NCBI RefSeq assembly: GCF_014356525.2
Contig: NC_052509.1
Span: 29,987,936-30,051,935 of the forward strand
Source of the DNA: Nilaparvata lugens
Taxonomy: Eukaryota > Arthropoda > Insecta > Hemiptera > Delphacidae
Reading direction: 5' to 3'
DNA length: 64,000 nt
The notes beneath the pieces were generated by a model, which worked only from the letters and a program-made list of their open reading frames with translations, made no database searches and had not been told where the DNA came from. Numbering within the stretch: position 1 is the first letter of the stretch; each line of letters starts with the position of its first letter. Below, piece by piece: positions 23,705 to 35,360 of the stretch. The translations under genes and the position numbers were made by a program.

Positions 23705-23914
23705 TATTCTAATGCTGTTAAGTATCCTATTGAAATTTTCAAAGCAAATGCCAGTGAAGATGTTTTCAGAAACATTGATAACTATAGAATGTATATTTTT
23801 ATAAAACATTTTGAAAAGTGGCAAAATATGACAGCTAGTTTCTATTCCAATGACCAGGTGGTTGTCAGGGCAGCGAGACTTCTCATTAATATGAAATCTA
23901 ATTATAAATCATAA
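23705..23914 (+). CDS. Candidate terminal coding exon or decayed gene end, unknown protein
   Basis: One plus frame is open for 69 codons from 23705 to TAA at 23912-23914, with mixed, protein-like composition (aromatic, charged and Val/Ala-rich parts). AATAAA follows at about 23969. A branch-like CTAAT and an AG lie at 23709-23722, but the acceptor is weak. It has fewer than 60 codons from its first ATG. No family was recognised. It could be a last exon or a remnant of a transposon protein. Confidence 0.28.
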   Translation, partial: YSNAVKYPIEIFKANASEDVFRNIDNYRMYIFIKHFEKWQNMTASFYSNDQVVVRAARLLINMKSNYKS

Positions 23915-24254
23915 GATAATTTGTGGTTCCTTTGTAGATTCTGATGTTATATCGTATCAGTTGCCAATAAAGAGATTCAAAATCACTTTTTTCTATTAGA
24001 AAAATAATTCAAAATAGTAAGCAAGAGTAGCATTACAGGAAGCATTATGATTGGTACATCCCTAGACTGTAACATGTATTATTGCGCTCAATAAAAATAA
24101 ATCCCATTCCCTTTATCTTTTTGTTTTGTTTTCTATTATTTATGTTCATGCTCAATTATATAATGAATGTTTTTGTGTTTTCTTAATCGTTTTGGTGACA
24201 TTTATTTGGCATGCTTAGTTTACTAGACCCTCTTATCCTAGTCTTAGCGAATCC

Positions 24255-24362
24255 CGCCTAGACGCAACAAATTTGCCAGAAGGTGTCTGGCTAATTTTCA
24301 AATATATGGTTCGACCGATTACTAAGGTCGCCGACTAGCTAATGTCAAAGAACCTAACCTCA
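24255..24362 (-). repeat. Dispersed repeat, copy 2
   Basis: Its reverse complement matches 8490-8595, sharing GAGGTTAGG, GTAATCGGTC and AGCCAGACACCT. The two copies are about 15.7 kb apart and inverted. Confidence 0.7.
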
Positions 24363-25565
24363 AACATTATTATTATTATATTATTGAATAATTACAACAA
24401 GACTTTTATTTTCATTTAGCTGTTAATAATCATAGGTTTGAGAGCCGTTATTATCTTATCTCTAGACAATTGATTTCAAAATATTTGAGAATCAAAGTGT
24501 TTTTAATACAAATTCTAAACTCATAACATACGAACATAACCTAAAAACAACTGTCAAAATACAATATCACAGCTTCAATAATAACTAACAGACTCTATCT
24601 GCATATGCACCCTATTCTTCATCTCAACAACAACATTTCTCCTTCTTACAAATAAATAACAATACAAATATAACAACTGATTTCACTTCCTTTCTTACAT
24701 ATCAAACATAATGTTTTTTCAAACTTGCTGCTCAGCAGTACTACCAACTGACTCCTTCACAAGTTCGTATTACATAACGCTCGATTCTCCACTACAATAA
24801 ACTCTTTTCAAATACGTTCATTTATAACATGGTGTGTTCATACATAATAATCATATTTTCTAGGTCTCACTTGCATTTAATAATACTTGACTAGATCAAG
24901 GATACAAATTTTGGCTATACTACATGTTGTTGGTTCTTTGGTCTACAGATAATTTAGGTAACTTGGTTCATTTGAGGGTTTGGTAACTACATAGATAATA
25001 TAAATAATAAAAAAACACTATATAGACACTAAATGTATTATTAAGTTACCCTATTCCACCCCCTATGTTATCTAATAATTGCAAAGTATTGCTACAACGC
25101 GGACTAGCTACAGTCGGATATGGGTCGGGGTCAGTAGCCCTACTGGGTGGGGATGCTGGACCTATGCTTCTCCCTCTATCCTGACTCTTTGCCCTCTGCT
25201 TCTTTCGCGAGATTCTTTATTTCAGGGGAAGAGTATCTGCCCGTGCCGTTACTGGCCAATTCGGCCCTCTGCCTTTGGAATACAGAGTGAGTGTTGAAAG
25301 AGATTAAGATGACCCTATACAAGGAGACAGATCTGACTATCAGATCCCTACAAATAATTCTATTTATAGAGGTAGTACACAATCTGAACCAACTTCGAGT
25401 TGACGGCGGGCAGACTGAATCTGCGAGCCCAGAAAGAGGTTTTACTACAGGATTTAAGGTGAGGGCTATGGAGTAAAGGTATGATGGATTTATGGAGTTG
25501 TTAGTGGTATTTAAGATATAATTAAACAGGGTATGGTATAGGGTGTAAGGTATAGAAAATAGTGT
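24363..25565. other. No gene; GC-richer unknown block at 25080-25480
   Basis: 24363-25075 is AT-rich without features. 25080-25565 is GC-richer and shares words (ACAGGATTTAAG, GGGTATGGTATAGGG, GCGAGCC) with 27690-27780 across the LINE. The two flanks are probably one older repetitive unit into which the LINE inserted. Short overlapping ORFs on both strands are not supported. Confidence 0.35.
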
Positions 25566-25928
25566 GCAGGGTATGATTGATTGATTGATTGATTTGCTGC
25601 CTTTATTGAAAAACCTGGGAGGGCGAAGTTAGGGCGCAGCCGGCCCTCTCTTACACTTAACCCTCCAATACAATTCTAAGTAAACTGAAACACTGTACAA
25701 CAAAGATTATAAGACTATGAAAACAAACTAATTTTACAATAATAATAATACTTTCGAGTATCAAGTGAAGGAAAGAGAAAAAGAAATTTTTTTCTTTCGA
25801 ATTTTAGTCAGTGGAAAAAATACAATAATAGAAAAGAGAAAAATGAAAACGGTATAAGAGTCAGTTCAAAATCCATAGACCATTTCGATAGAAAGAAGAA
25901 GAAATGAATAGATAAGGAGGGAAGAAAA

Positions 25929-25982
<54 letters not shown>
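25929..25982. repeat. (CA)n microsatellite
   Basis: About 26 uninterrupted CA units in the LINE 3' UTR. The Cys/Val-rich ORF on the minus strand here is an artefact. Confidence 0.97.
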
Positions 25983-25985
<3 letters not shown>

Positions 25986-26007
25986 CAACACACACTTACG
26001 TTAAGAT

Positions 26008-27560
26008 TCAGTTAACATTCCAGCCGAGTCCACCACCTCTGATCCACCGCAAGACAGCCGCGCCGAACCGACGATGTCCCTCAACAAGCCTTAGCTCAGC
26101 AGGTAGAGAATTCCACAAACTACAGGCTGTCACAAGAAACGACTTGTTGTACATAACAGTCCTATGTGTTGGTACAGCCAGCAGATGGGATCCATGCCGC
26201 GTTCCTCCATGACCAAAATCACCCAAGTAACGGTACTCTACAGCCAGATACTTAGGGGTTTTAGTTCTCAATATCTTATAGAGGATGCACAAAGCATGAT
26301 ATGATCGATCTACTCTCACGCAGCTTCATGAGTTCAAGTCTGTTGAAGTATTCAGTTACATGGTCGTCACGTCTCAGGTTGAAGATAAAGCGAACACAGT
26401 AATTATGTGCACGCTGCATCCTCTGCAGAAGTTGAACTGTCATGTCAAGAGTCACAATGTCACAGTAGTTGAAGATCGGGAAAATCAGAGTCTTGACCAA
26501 CATAACCTTCGTTGAAAAGGGAATGAAGTCAGAGATCCTCTTCAACGTCATGATCCCCCCAATGACCCTGTTACAAGTCTGAGTCACATGGCTGGTCCAG
26601 TCAAGAGTCCTTGTCATTGTCAGTCCTAAATTTTTCACGTCAGAGCTGTATTGCAATTGTATGTTATTCAATTTTATATATGTTCCGTTAGTTATGTCAA
26701 GTGTGTTCAAAAGTCTTGAGTAACCTATTACTATTGATTTTGATTTATTCTCGTTAATTTTCAGTCCATTATTCTCAGTCCATCGTACTAAATGAGTCAA
26801 GTCAGCATTGACTTCATCAACTGTGACATCAAAGTCATTTTTCTTACAGTGCCGGTATATTTGTAAGTCGTCGGCATACAGGTGATGTCTGGTCGTAAGT
26901 AGAGTGCTTGTCACGTCATTTATGTAGATGCTGAACAGCAGAGGACCCAATACCGAACCCTGAGGAACTCCTCTGTTCACTCCATGCCACCGTGAAGAGG
27001 CATCCCCAACTCTCACACGCTGACGCCGACTCTGAAGATAGGACCTTACCCATGCCACAGTGGAGTTGGAAAAACCTAAGTTTCTGAGTTTATATAGTGA
27101 AGTAGGATGGAAAATGCTATCGAATGCCTTGCTTAAATCTATTAGGACTAGAACTGTTAACTCTCTACTATCCATGGCTCTACGGATGTCGTCAGTGACT
27201 CTCAGGAGCGCAGAGGTGGTGCTATGACCACCACGGAACCCTGACTGAAAGTCACCAATCAATCCAGAACCATGGATGAAAGTGCTCAATTGGGAGTGTA
27301 CAATAATTTCCAGAACCTTAGACATGACGGACAGTAAGCTAATAGGCCTGTTATCAGATGGAGAGAGAGGATTAGGGATCTTGTTCAAGGGAATCACTAT
27401 GGATGACTTCCAGTCATTGGGAAAAACGGACGTTAAAAGTGAGGTATTGATCAAATGAGTGAGGAAAGGAAGGATGGGAGAGAGGATAATTTTTATAAAT
27501 TTGATTGGGATACCGTCTGCACCAACAGCGGTATGAGGTATACAGTAAAAGGTGTAGGGA
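26008..27560 (-). pseudogene. LINE ORF2 reverse transcriptase, frameshifted
   Basis: The frame is open from about 27560 to 26276: entry segment (NRPISLLSVMSKVLE), fingers/palm (LIDLSKAFDSI), GVPQGSVLGPLLF and catalytic YADDLQIY near 26890-26860. Then follow thumb and KNLGLTM. A shift near 26300 moves into frame 26319-26008, which holds the C-terminal segment (ACSLWNSLPAELR). Catalytic residues are present but the frameshift and 5' truncation inactivate it. Its clade is not certain (Jockey/CR1-like group). Confidence 0.92.
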
Positions 27561-28239
27561 ACAAAGAATCAATAATAACATTATCATTCTCTACAGCGAG
27601 CAGATATCTGTTCAATAATCCGCAATCTGACAATTGCACTCTAGCTCTCAGCAAGCTGGACCGGCTAGCTAACTACAGGATATGAGTTTTCAATACGGGA
27701 TATTTAAGATTCAGTATACAGGGTTTTAGGTGTAGGATTTCTGAATCGCGAGCCTGTAGCTGCAAAAAGATTTTCAGCAATTCTGAAACTGCTAAACAGG
27801 ATTTCCGCGCCAGTCTAGAAACTGCGCAACGGTTATTAAGGGCTAATCTGTGACAGCCCTTAAGGGAATGGGAATCACTCTCAATCGTCCAAAACGCTTT
27901 TAAATAATTAGTGAGTATGTCGACTATTATGATAGGATAGAAAAGGCTTTCACAGACACAGTCTGCAGAATAATATCGAGAAGACAACCGTCTGTTGTTT
28001 TCAGGATAGGAAGGGATTTTTCCAGGGTTTTCCATAAAGAAAATATCGAGTCAGAGACTCCTAATTTATTCAGGAAAAGATTTCAATGTGCTTTTCCAAG
28101 TAATTGCCAGTCTAATGACTACACCAAAATCGATCCCTAATTTGCAACTGATATCACGGGAAAATTCGTGAATTTCCCACATGGAAAACCATCGAATAAT
28201 ATTTGCTATTGAAGGAGACAGGTTTCTAGGAATTTGAGA
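27561..28239. other. No supported gene
   Basis: The ORF at 28035-27673 (minus) has no recognisable domain. The block resembles the GC-richer sequence left of the LINE (25400-25560) and leads into the satellite at 28240. Confidence 0.3.
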
Positions 28240-28800
28240 AAGGACTTGCGGGTCTGAAAGACCGCGACCGGGACGATCTCGAATCTGGAACTGAGATCAG
28301 GTAGGATTTTAGAACAGGAAGAATTAAGAGAAAGTAAAAGGAAGCCTGTCGCAGTCTGATGACTTTGACTGGGAAGTTCTCAAGCTGTACCTGAGAGCTG
28401 GAAGGAATTTAGAAAAGGAAAAATTAAGAGAAAGTATGAGGAGGTTCGTTGCAGTCTAATGACTTTGACTAGGAAGTTTTCAAGCCGTACCTGAGAGCTG
28501 GAAGGATTTTAGAACAGGAAAAGTTAAGAGAGAAAGAGAAAGGACGTTGCAGTCTGAATGACTTCGACTAGGAAGTTCTCAAGCTGTACCTGAGAGCTGG
28601 AAGGATTTTAGAATAGGAAAAGTTAAGAGAGAGAAGGAGAAAGGATGTTGCAGTCTGAATGACTTCGACTAGGAAGTTCTCAAGCTGTACCTGAGAGCTG
28701 GAAGGATTTTAGAATAGGAAAAGTTAAGAGAGAGAAGGAGAAAGGATGTTGCAGTCTGAATGACTTCGACCAGGACGAACTCAAGCTGCACCAGAGTTTT
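28240..28800 (+). repeat. Satellite, six copies of a 98-101 bp unit
   Basis: Unit starts marked by GTTGCAGTCTGAATGAC or variants lie at about 28245, 28348, 28448, 28546, 28647 and 28748. Spacings are about 103, 100, 98, 101 and 101. Later copies are almost identical; the first and last are diverged. Shared internal words are CAAGCTGTACCTGAGAGCTG and GGATTTTAGAA. Confidence 0.95.
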
Positions 28801-28878
28801 CTGGGAAAAGGCATGGAATTTTCCTACTAGGAATTACAGCAAGTCAGAAACTGCTAAGCAAAGTTGAAATACAGGGCC

Positions 28879-28881
28879 ACC

Positions 28882-28919
<38 letters not shown>

Positions 28920-28925
28920 ATATAT
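28879..28925. repeat. (TA)n microsatellite
   Basis: Two runs of TA dinucleotides with one interruption, directly abutting the inverted-repeat end at 28924. Confidence 0.95.
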
Positions 28926-28990
28926 AGGTTCATTCCTTAACACAAAGTGGGTCGTTTGTATAAATATGTACAACTCGTGTTGGTCTGTTC
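28924..28990 (+). repeat. Inverted repeat end A (pair with 37978-38043)
   Basis: About 66 bp starting GGTTCATTCCTTAACACAA and ending GTGTTGGTCTGTTC match the reverse complement of 37978-38043, roughly 85-88% by eye. A TA lies outside both ends. It may be one terminal repeat of a 9.1-kb element or one of two separate MITE ends. Confidence 0.75.
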
Positions 28991-28999
28991 GAGTAAGTT

Positions 29000-29319
29000 G
29001 GTCCAAGCATCTTTAGTTGCTCCACAGACCTACCATGATATGGCGTTTGTGTAATGGAGTATAATAGTTCACTCTCGTGGGTCTGAGCTTTCGCGCCATT
29101 TATTCAGACTGAACTTGATTTGAGGTTATGTATTGAAGTTCGCGCCGTTTCTGTTGTGAATGTGAATGGAATATTCTTCTCTAGGCCTCGTCTGTCAGCT
29201 GTCTGTTGTCTGCACCTGCAGAGTGAAAGTGATATTGTGTTTTGTGTTGTTGTGATTGTGTCAAAATGTCCAAAAAGATTATTCAAGCAGTGATCAAATT
29301 TTGAATCCAGCTTTGAAAG
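29000..29319 (+). promoter_or_regulatory. Candidate 5' exon and promoter region
   Basis: A GC-richer block leads to an ATG at about 29265 in an insect-like context (TCAAAATG) and then to a consensus donor GTAAGT near 29320. The frame from this ATG stops after 12 codons, but a +1 frame is open to the donor. So it is either a decayed first coding exon or a non-coding 5' exon with a small upstream ORF. It lies just inside inverted repeat end A, so it could be a transposon promoter. Confidence 0.25.
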
Positions 29320-29605
29320 GTAAGTCAGTTATAGAATTATAACTTGTACTTGAATTATTATAATTACTTGTACTATTTAGCTTGCTTCTTGTTCAATTAT
29401 TTCCTTATGAGATTTAGTAATGCTTTAAGGTTATCAACATTTTGAAACGAAATCAAGAATAAGACACATCAAAAGTAGAAATTAAAAGTAAAAGTTTGTG
29501 TAAATAAATATTTAGATCATAAAAGTCAAGTTAGTCCTAAAATCATTCCTCTTCAGCCATGTAATTTAATATAAATAACTCTGTTAATAGGTCGAAAGTT
29601 AGGAA

Positions 29606-30350
29606 TTGATATGCAAACGATATCAATCCTGGCCTGGGACTAATGATAAATTAACAGCTAATGAAGCTTTTCTAAACACTACATTTTTGAATGTCCAGGG
29701 TATATCAAACAAATTAAAATATATTTCCCTCTTATGTTATAACTATAATGCTAAGATAATTATTACTGTTTGTGAACACTGGTTAACAAACGATGACTGT
29801 AGCTATCTTACAATACCTGGCTATGAACTTGGGTCCTTCTATGGAAGAAAAAATTCCATTCATGGTGGAGCAGCAATTTTTCTAATTAATAAATTGGAAT
29901 TCAAAGAATTAAGCATAGTAAAGGAACTTTCTATAGAAATAGTTTGTGAAGCTGCTGAAATTGAACTTCCAAATGAGAAAATAATTGTTTTGTCATTGTA
30001 CAGACCCTATAATAATGATGTTAGTTTTTTTAACAACTCTCTATCCTGTCTTAATGATATATTATGTGCCATTTATAAATGTAACTATAATTTAATATTA
30101 TGTGCTGATTTCAATGTCAACTTTAATGTGAATGATAATTTTAATAGAGATCTTTGCAATTTGTTTGAATGTTTTGGTATCCATATTTCTACAAATGAAA
30201 TCACTAGACCAGGCACACTGAATGAAGGCCACTGTATTGATAATGTTGTGACTGATATTCATGATAGCAGACATGTGACCCGAGTTATCAATAGGCTACA
30301 CATCTACTGTCAGATCATCATGCCCTACTATTTAAATCTATAATAAATGT
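29606..30350 (+). pseudogene. LINE ORF2 endonuclease (APE-like), frameshifted
   Basis: The open frame shows the apurinic-like endonuclease order: NVQGISNK near codon 30, CEHWL (catalytic Glu) near codon 58, SLYRPYN, an ADFNVNF motif in place of GDFN, and HCIDNVVTD. The final S-D-H-H motif lies in the +1 frame near 30313, so a one-base shift occurred at about 30300. The listed ATG is probably not the original start, because LINE sequence begins right at it. Confidence 0.88.
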
Positions 30351-32476
30351 GAAAAATGACTCTCAAAGTTTTTCTAGTGTAAACAAAAAGCTAGTTAGGT
30401 TAGTTAATGATCAGAACACTTATTTATTTGTTAGGCTAATATTAGTATCATACACTGGAGTGTGGTGTATTTGCTTAATGATGCTAATGATAAGTTTAAG
30501 AAGTTTTTTGATTTGTATATGTCAGCTGTTAATGCTGCTTATCCTCTTAGAGGTTTCAAAGTTAGTAAGCCTAAGCTGGATGATGGATGGTATACTGCTG
30601 ATTTAATGAAACTCAAACATAGTTGTGATGAATATTATAGCTCACTGAATTTTTTAAGACTAATCAGTTTAGAGATAAATATAAAAGCTGTAAGAAAGAG
30701 TATAGAATTGCTATTAAGAATGCAAAAAAAAATTATTTCAACAACAAAATAGAGCACTCAAAAAATAAAACTCAAGCTGCATGGAAGGTAGTTAAGATTC
30801 TTACAAATGTCAACAATGAAGCTATTGATTCACATTATGATAACAACGCTGATTCATTTAACAACTTTTTCATCGAAAAAGTTGAGGAAATCAGTGAAAA
30901 TGTGCCAGTTAGTGAACATCTCAGCTCTCACTACATCAATAAGTGCAATAGGCCTAATGTACCATTTTGTTTCCAACCTGTTACTGCAGATTATGTGTAC
31001 CAGAAAATAAGTATAGTCTTAGTACCTAATTCAAGTTTTTTAGATATATATGGTATTAATTCTAAGGTCTTAAAAATATCTGCCCCATAAATAAGTGAAG
31101 TTTTGAGTTACCTTTTAAATTATTGTTTAGTGTACAAGGGCATTTTTCCAAGTGTATTGAAAAACGTTAGGGTAATACCTGTAGGCTACATAAAAAAGGT
31201 GATAAGAAAAACTTCAGGCCAATATAATCAGGCCTTATTTCAGGCCAATAACAATTGTACCTGTGATATCCAAAGTATTTGAGGCCATAATGCAAGAACA
31301 GATCTCAAATAATTTTGAAAACTTTGGTATTTTTACTAAAAAACAATTTGGCCATGTAGAAATACTAGCAATGCAGTAACAAGTTTAGTGAATTAATAGT
31401 GTTGTTGATTATTTGGAGAAGGGTCTATCTGTTAGTTTTAGGTCATATGACATGTCTAAAGCTTTCAATACTGTTAAGCATAACATACTTTTTGAAAAAT
31501 TTTCTTATTATGGCTGCAATTCAAAATCAATCTATATTTAAAGGACCGCAACCAGTTTGTTTACAAAGATGGTCAATTCTCTAAGGGCAGAAAGGTTCAT
31601 TATGGGGTCCCTCAAGGCTCCATACTTGGATCAATACTCCCTAATATATGAATATATTAACAACATAATTTGTAATATAGAAGGCACTGATAAAGCAGGA
31701 TTTCTCTTTGCTGATGATTTTGGTCTCAAAGTTAGTTGTAAATCCGAAGCAGGTGTACAAAATTGTCTAGTTGATAGCTCTCTACTCCTTAATGATTGTT
31801 GTGCTAGTAATTATGTTCACCTATAATAGAAATTCAAACAATGAAGTAGGAACTGAACTTTTAAAATTTCCAGGTATTGTTCTTGATCCCAAACTTAATT
31901 GGCATGCAGAGTTAATTAGTGAAAAAAATAGCAAAGGTAGGTACTCTACTTGCTGAGAAGGTTAAAGTTAACTGTAGATATTAATATATTATTAAATGTG
32001 TATTTTTCTCAAATACAAAGTTTACTGTCCTATGGTATACCATTATAGGGCTCTAGTACTCATGTCTCAAAAATATTTATACTCCAAAAGAAAGCAATTA
32101 GATTGATTTGTAATGTTGATATGAGGACCCACTGTAGACCTTTTTTCACAAATTTGGGAATATTAACTGTCTATTCTTTGTATGTATTATTTATTGTTAG
32201 TTAAGTACATAGTAATCTGGATTTTTTTTAAATTAAATAGTGACTTTCATGGAAATGAAACCAGAAATAGGAATAATATCAGAGTTCAACAGTTCAGGTT
32301 CACAACTTCACAAAAAATCTTCTGTACACATCTGTTAAACTGTACAATTCATTACCACTAGAAATTAAGGCACTGCCTCTTACATTCTTCAAAAGGAAAT
32401 TGAAAACTGTACTGAAAGCTGAAAGTTTATATAACATCCAAGAATTTCATGTAATTGACTGGACCAAATATTTGTA
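30350..32476 (+). pseudogene. LINE ORF2 RT domain, multiply broken
   Basis: Fragments in changing frames cover the linker (30349-30750), the RT entry (FRPITIVPVISKVFEA-like near 31240-31290) and a YDMSKAFNTV-like segment near 31445. The catalytic motif has become FADDFG near 31710. The thumb is KFPGIVLDPKLNW near 31865, and the C-terminal segment (KLYNSLPLEIKALP near 32340) ends at TAG about 32476. At least five frame changes are visible. Confidence 0.85.
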
Positions 32477-32600
32477 GGCTAATATTATTTGTATATATTA
32501 ATTATTGTATTATGTAATATCTAGTACCTATTTTTGACATTTATCAATGCATTGTTAACAATGTCTATGATAATAAGGATTCTTATTCTTATTCTTTCAA

Positions 32601-33897
32601 GAATGTGAACAAAAAAAGGCTTGCTCATTTTTGAAAGTGGATTTCATATTTATTTTTTGTTTGTATTCTAGTTTCCTACATCTTTGTGAGTAATGAGAGA
32701 ATTGAACAAATACTTTCTGCATTAATTAAATTTATCACTTATAATAAATTAACTTATTACACATGGATGAGTGGATGAATAACCCCCATAATAATTTGAA
32801 ATTGAAAATGGTTTTTGAATTTCAGTATTTTTTTTATTTCCACAATTTATTCCTGTTTATTATTTCATTTATTTTATAATAATTCCTGTTATATTCAATA
32901 TAAACAATTTTCATAGATAGAGAATAGCTACAGTATCTTATATTCACTTTCTAGAAAATCACATGAAAATACATGTGAAACAATTGTGGAAAATGCACAT
33001 TGTAGTGGGTTCTAGCACATACAATATTATTAGATTACAAACTCTACCTCTTCTTTGGTTCTAACCTTCTTATTGTGAACAACTTTTTTTGAAAATTGCA
33101 GCTTTGAATGCTTTATTGAAAAACGATGATACGTATCAAAAAAGTATTTCAGCTGTTGTTTTTTCCAAAGACTAAATTAAAATAATGTGTCATTTAGTGT
33201 GATGATCTCTTTCTTCGAGAAAGATTAGTTTAATTGAAATAGATGGAAACAATTAATCAAACTTGAAAAGCTATGAATTATACATTGAAACAAATCCTGA
33301 AACAAGAAATCTAGCTTATTGGAAGAATAGCTTCCAAAATTACTAATGAAGCTAACAATAAAAATCAATGAAAAAAATTCCAATGTCACTTTAAAAATCA
33401 TAAATTGAATCTATGAAGTGCATCAACAAATCAATTGCACTCAGCCTATCAGCTTGGAAAATTATGTATTATCAATAAATTCAATCGAAAGAAAATACTG
33501 CAATCATGCCTATTGGAAGAATCCTTACAGACATCGCAAGGAACGGAGAACCAAAAATTTAAATTCTATCAGCCAGTTGTATAAAAGAAAATCAAACCAT
33601 GAGATGACGTCTTTAATGGAGCCACTGCAGCCACTTCCCTGTTCAGCTCTGTATGATGACGTCATCTTATGTTAATTAAATTACATTTTCTTTTGTGCAA
33701 CTTGCCGTTTGTGTTGGAACTTGGAATTATGACATCCCTATTGTCTGTACAGGTAGATCGGAATTTTCTCTTTTATTATATTCGGAACCTACAAGTTATG
33801 TATGGTAGCCATTGAGCTTATTAATTTTTTTTGTCCAAAAAGATGTGGGGTCCCAAATTTGAGAATAATTTTCAATATCATTTATCTTATCAATTCG
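32601..33897. other. No supported gene
   Basis: AT-rich. The plus ORF 33418-33675 (85 codons, Asn/Lys-rich) has no recognisable domain. Its end contains TGACGTCA at 33657-33664, a CRE-like palindrome that may be chance. Confidence 0.3.
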
Positions 33898-34434
33898 AGT
33901 GATAGCTCATTTTACTCTAGAACATGGTATGCCATAGTGGAGTAGGTCAATTTCCACACAGAAAAAACTAAACAAGTAGAATAGAGGACACATTATAAAA
34001 TTTTTTGTAACTAACTAGGTTTTGTATGTAATTTATTGTAATTTATCTAATATGTTGTGTAATTGATCTTGTAGTTTTGTTTTTTTTTTGGAAATAAACA
34101 TTCATTTAATTATTTGTTCATTTTACTCAGCTCTTCAAGGTGGGTTCAATGCATATCGGTTACCTGATTGAACCTTACCTAACCCTAACGCATGCCTTCG
34201 CCACGACCAACCTCACCAGACATGTGTATTTTAATGAAATGATTATAAACTCAACTTTTTGGAATGGGATTGCTCCAAAAATACTTCAACAGTGTAATAA
34301 ATAAGTCAACAGTGCAATTCATTAAAATATACATAGCCTATCTGGTGAGGTTAGAGGTACTAGTGAGGTTTTGTCAGGCAACCGAAATATGCATTGAAAC
34401 CGCCTTGAAGAGCTGAGTAAAATGAGCTATCACT
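33898..34434. mobile_element. Fold-back MITE carrying a 200-bp retroposon insertion
   Basis: The left arm begins AGTGATAGCTCATTTTACTC at 33898 and resumes at 34129. The right arm is its inverted copy, ending at 34434. Both arms share CAGCTCTTCAAGG, TTCAATGCATAT and CCTCACCAGA, about 130 bp each. No ORF. The insertion at 33918-34117 lies inside the left arm. Confidence 0.85.
33918..34117 (+). mobile_element. 200-bp 5'-truncated retroposon with 11-bp TSD
   Basis: Flanked by perfect copies of TCATTTTACTC at 33907-33917 and 34118-34128. The insert ends in an A/T-rich 3' region with AATAAA near 34091. Size and duplication fit a truncated LINE 3' UTR or a SINE; no pol III boxes were seen. Confidence 0.85.
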
Positions 34435-34591
34435 CAATATGAAAGGACAAATATTAAGAATTCTCTAATTTGGAGAAAAAGAAGAACAAGATGACAAAGA
34501 AGGAGAAGCAGAAGAAAAAGAAAAGTTGGGAAAAAAGTAGGTGTTATCCAATGTACCTACAAGGTACTGGTATACAAAATACAAGGTATAC

Positions 34592-35157
34592 AGAATACAA
34601 GGTACTGGCCACGAAAAGATGCGCGTTGACAAATCCAAACCAGCTGGTCGGTGTGACGTCATTGGTGCTCTAAAAGTATATTCTTCCTATCTTTTCAATG
34701 TTAAATTGAGCAACTTTGTAAGTCTTTTTCTCAAAAAGTACATAACTTTCCAGTACCATCGACATCCCCTACGATTAATACAAGAATTTATCTTCAATTT
34801 TTTTAGAAATTCAATACTTTTGGACGGCTGGATCTTTCAGAATGATCGATTTTGTAAGAGCCTGCTCATCGAATAACTGTTGCTCTCTTATTGAAAATTA
34901 ACATGCTTTCCCTGGCTCTTTTGTAATTCAATTACTCAATGCTGATCAATTTGATAAAGCGATCATTGAATAAGGAATTAAAAACGTGGAAACATTAATT
35001 AGAGTATAATATTATTTCTCTCAACATCCTTCATATCTTGTCTGTATATTACATAGAATCAGTAGAACATCTTGCCGGTTCAACATCTTTAATCCTTTAG
35101 GAGTGCACTCTTAATTCAGGAAAAAAATGATATACACATACTTTAACCAGGTGATAG
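34592..35157 (+). repeat. Long inverted repeat, left arm (about 560 bp)
   Basis: This block is an inverted copy of 36779-37343, followed base by base from GAATACAAGGTACTGGCCACG to TTCAGGAAAA with small indels, about 80-85% identity by eye. The apparent ORFs over it (34470-34876) are AT-rich and not supported. Confidence 0.88.
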
Positions 35158-35190
35158 TTGTGTGTTACGGTCACATACAATATTTATCTT

Positions 35191-35360
35191 TTTTCTTGAG
35201 CAGCTTTGTAAGTCTTTTTCTAAAAAGTATATAACTTTCAAGTCCCATCGACATCTCCTACGATTTATACAATATTTATCTTCAATTTTTTTAGAAATTC
35301 ATCACCTTTGAACTCCTAGATCTTCCAGAATTCTCGATAATGTAAGGGCATACCGGTTTG
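35191..35360 (+). repeat. Third partial copy of the arm, direct orientation
   Basis: Shares GTAAGTCTTTTTCT, CCATCGACATC and CTTCAATTTTTTTAGAAATTC with 34705-34870. It lies between the two long arms and is diverged from both. Confidence 0.85.

Larger units (their letters stand above)
25570..27560 (-). mobile_element. 5'-truncated non-LTR retrotransposon
   Basis: The minus-strand element begins in the middle of ORF2 near 27560 and ends at 25570 with a (TCAA)n tail. It keeps a nearly complete RT domain and a 3' UTR, which contains a long CA repeat. No ORF1 or endonuclease is present. Confidence 0.88.
29600..32600 (+). mobile_element. Decayed non-LTR retrotransposon (endonuclease and RT)
   Basis: The plus-strand element contains ORF2 endonuclease, linker, RT and 3' UTR, ending near 32600 in a TTATTC repeat tail (GATTCTTATTCTTATTC). 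ORF1 is not seen. Several frameshifts and stops show it is dead. Confidence 0.88.

Noticed and set aside
25808..25993. 61-codon Cys/Val-rich minus ORF
   Set aside because: Translation of a CA microsatellite.
27673..28035. 120-codon minus ORF
   Set aside because: No domain, and the sequence is part of an older repeated block that flanks the LINE on both sides.
28240..28800. Possible CRISPR or coding repeat
   Set aside because: Whole 101-bp units repeat including the inter-word sequence, with stops in all frames; it is a satellite.
33657..33664. CRE palindrome TGACGTCA as a promoter element
   Set aside because: No associated transcription start or gene; the same word occurs near 34653 inside a repeat arm.
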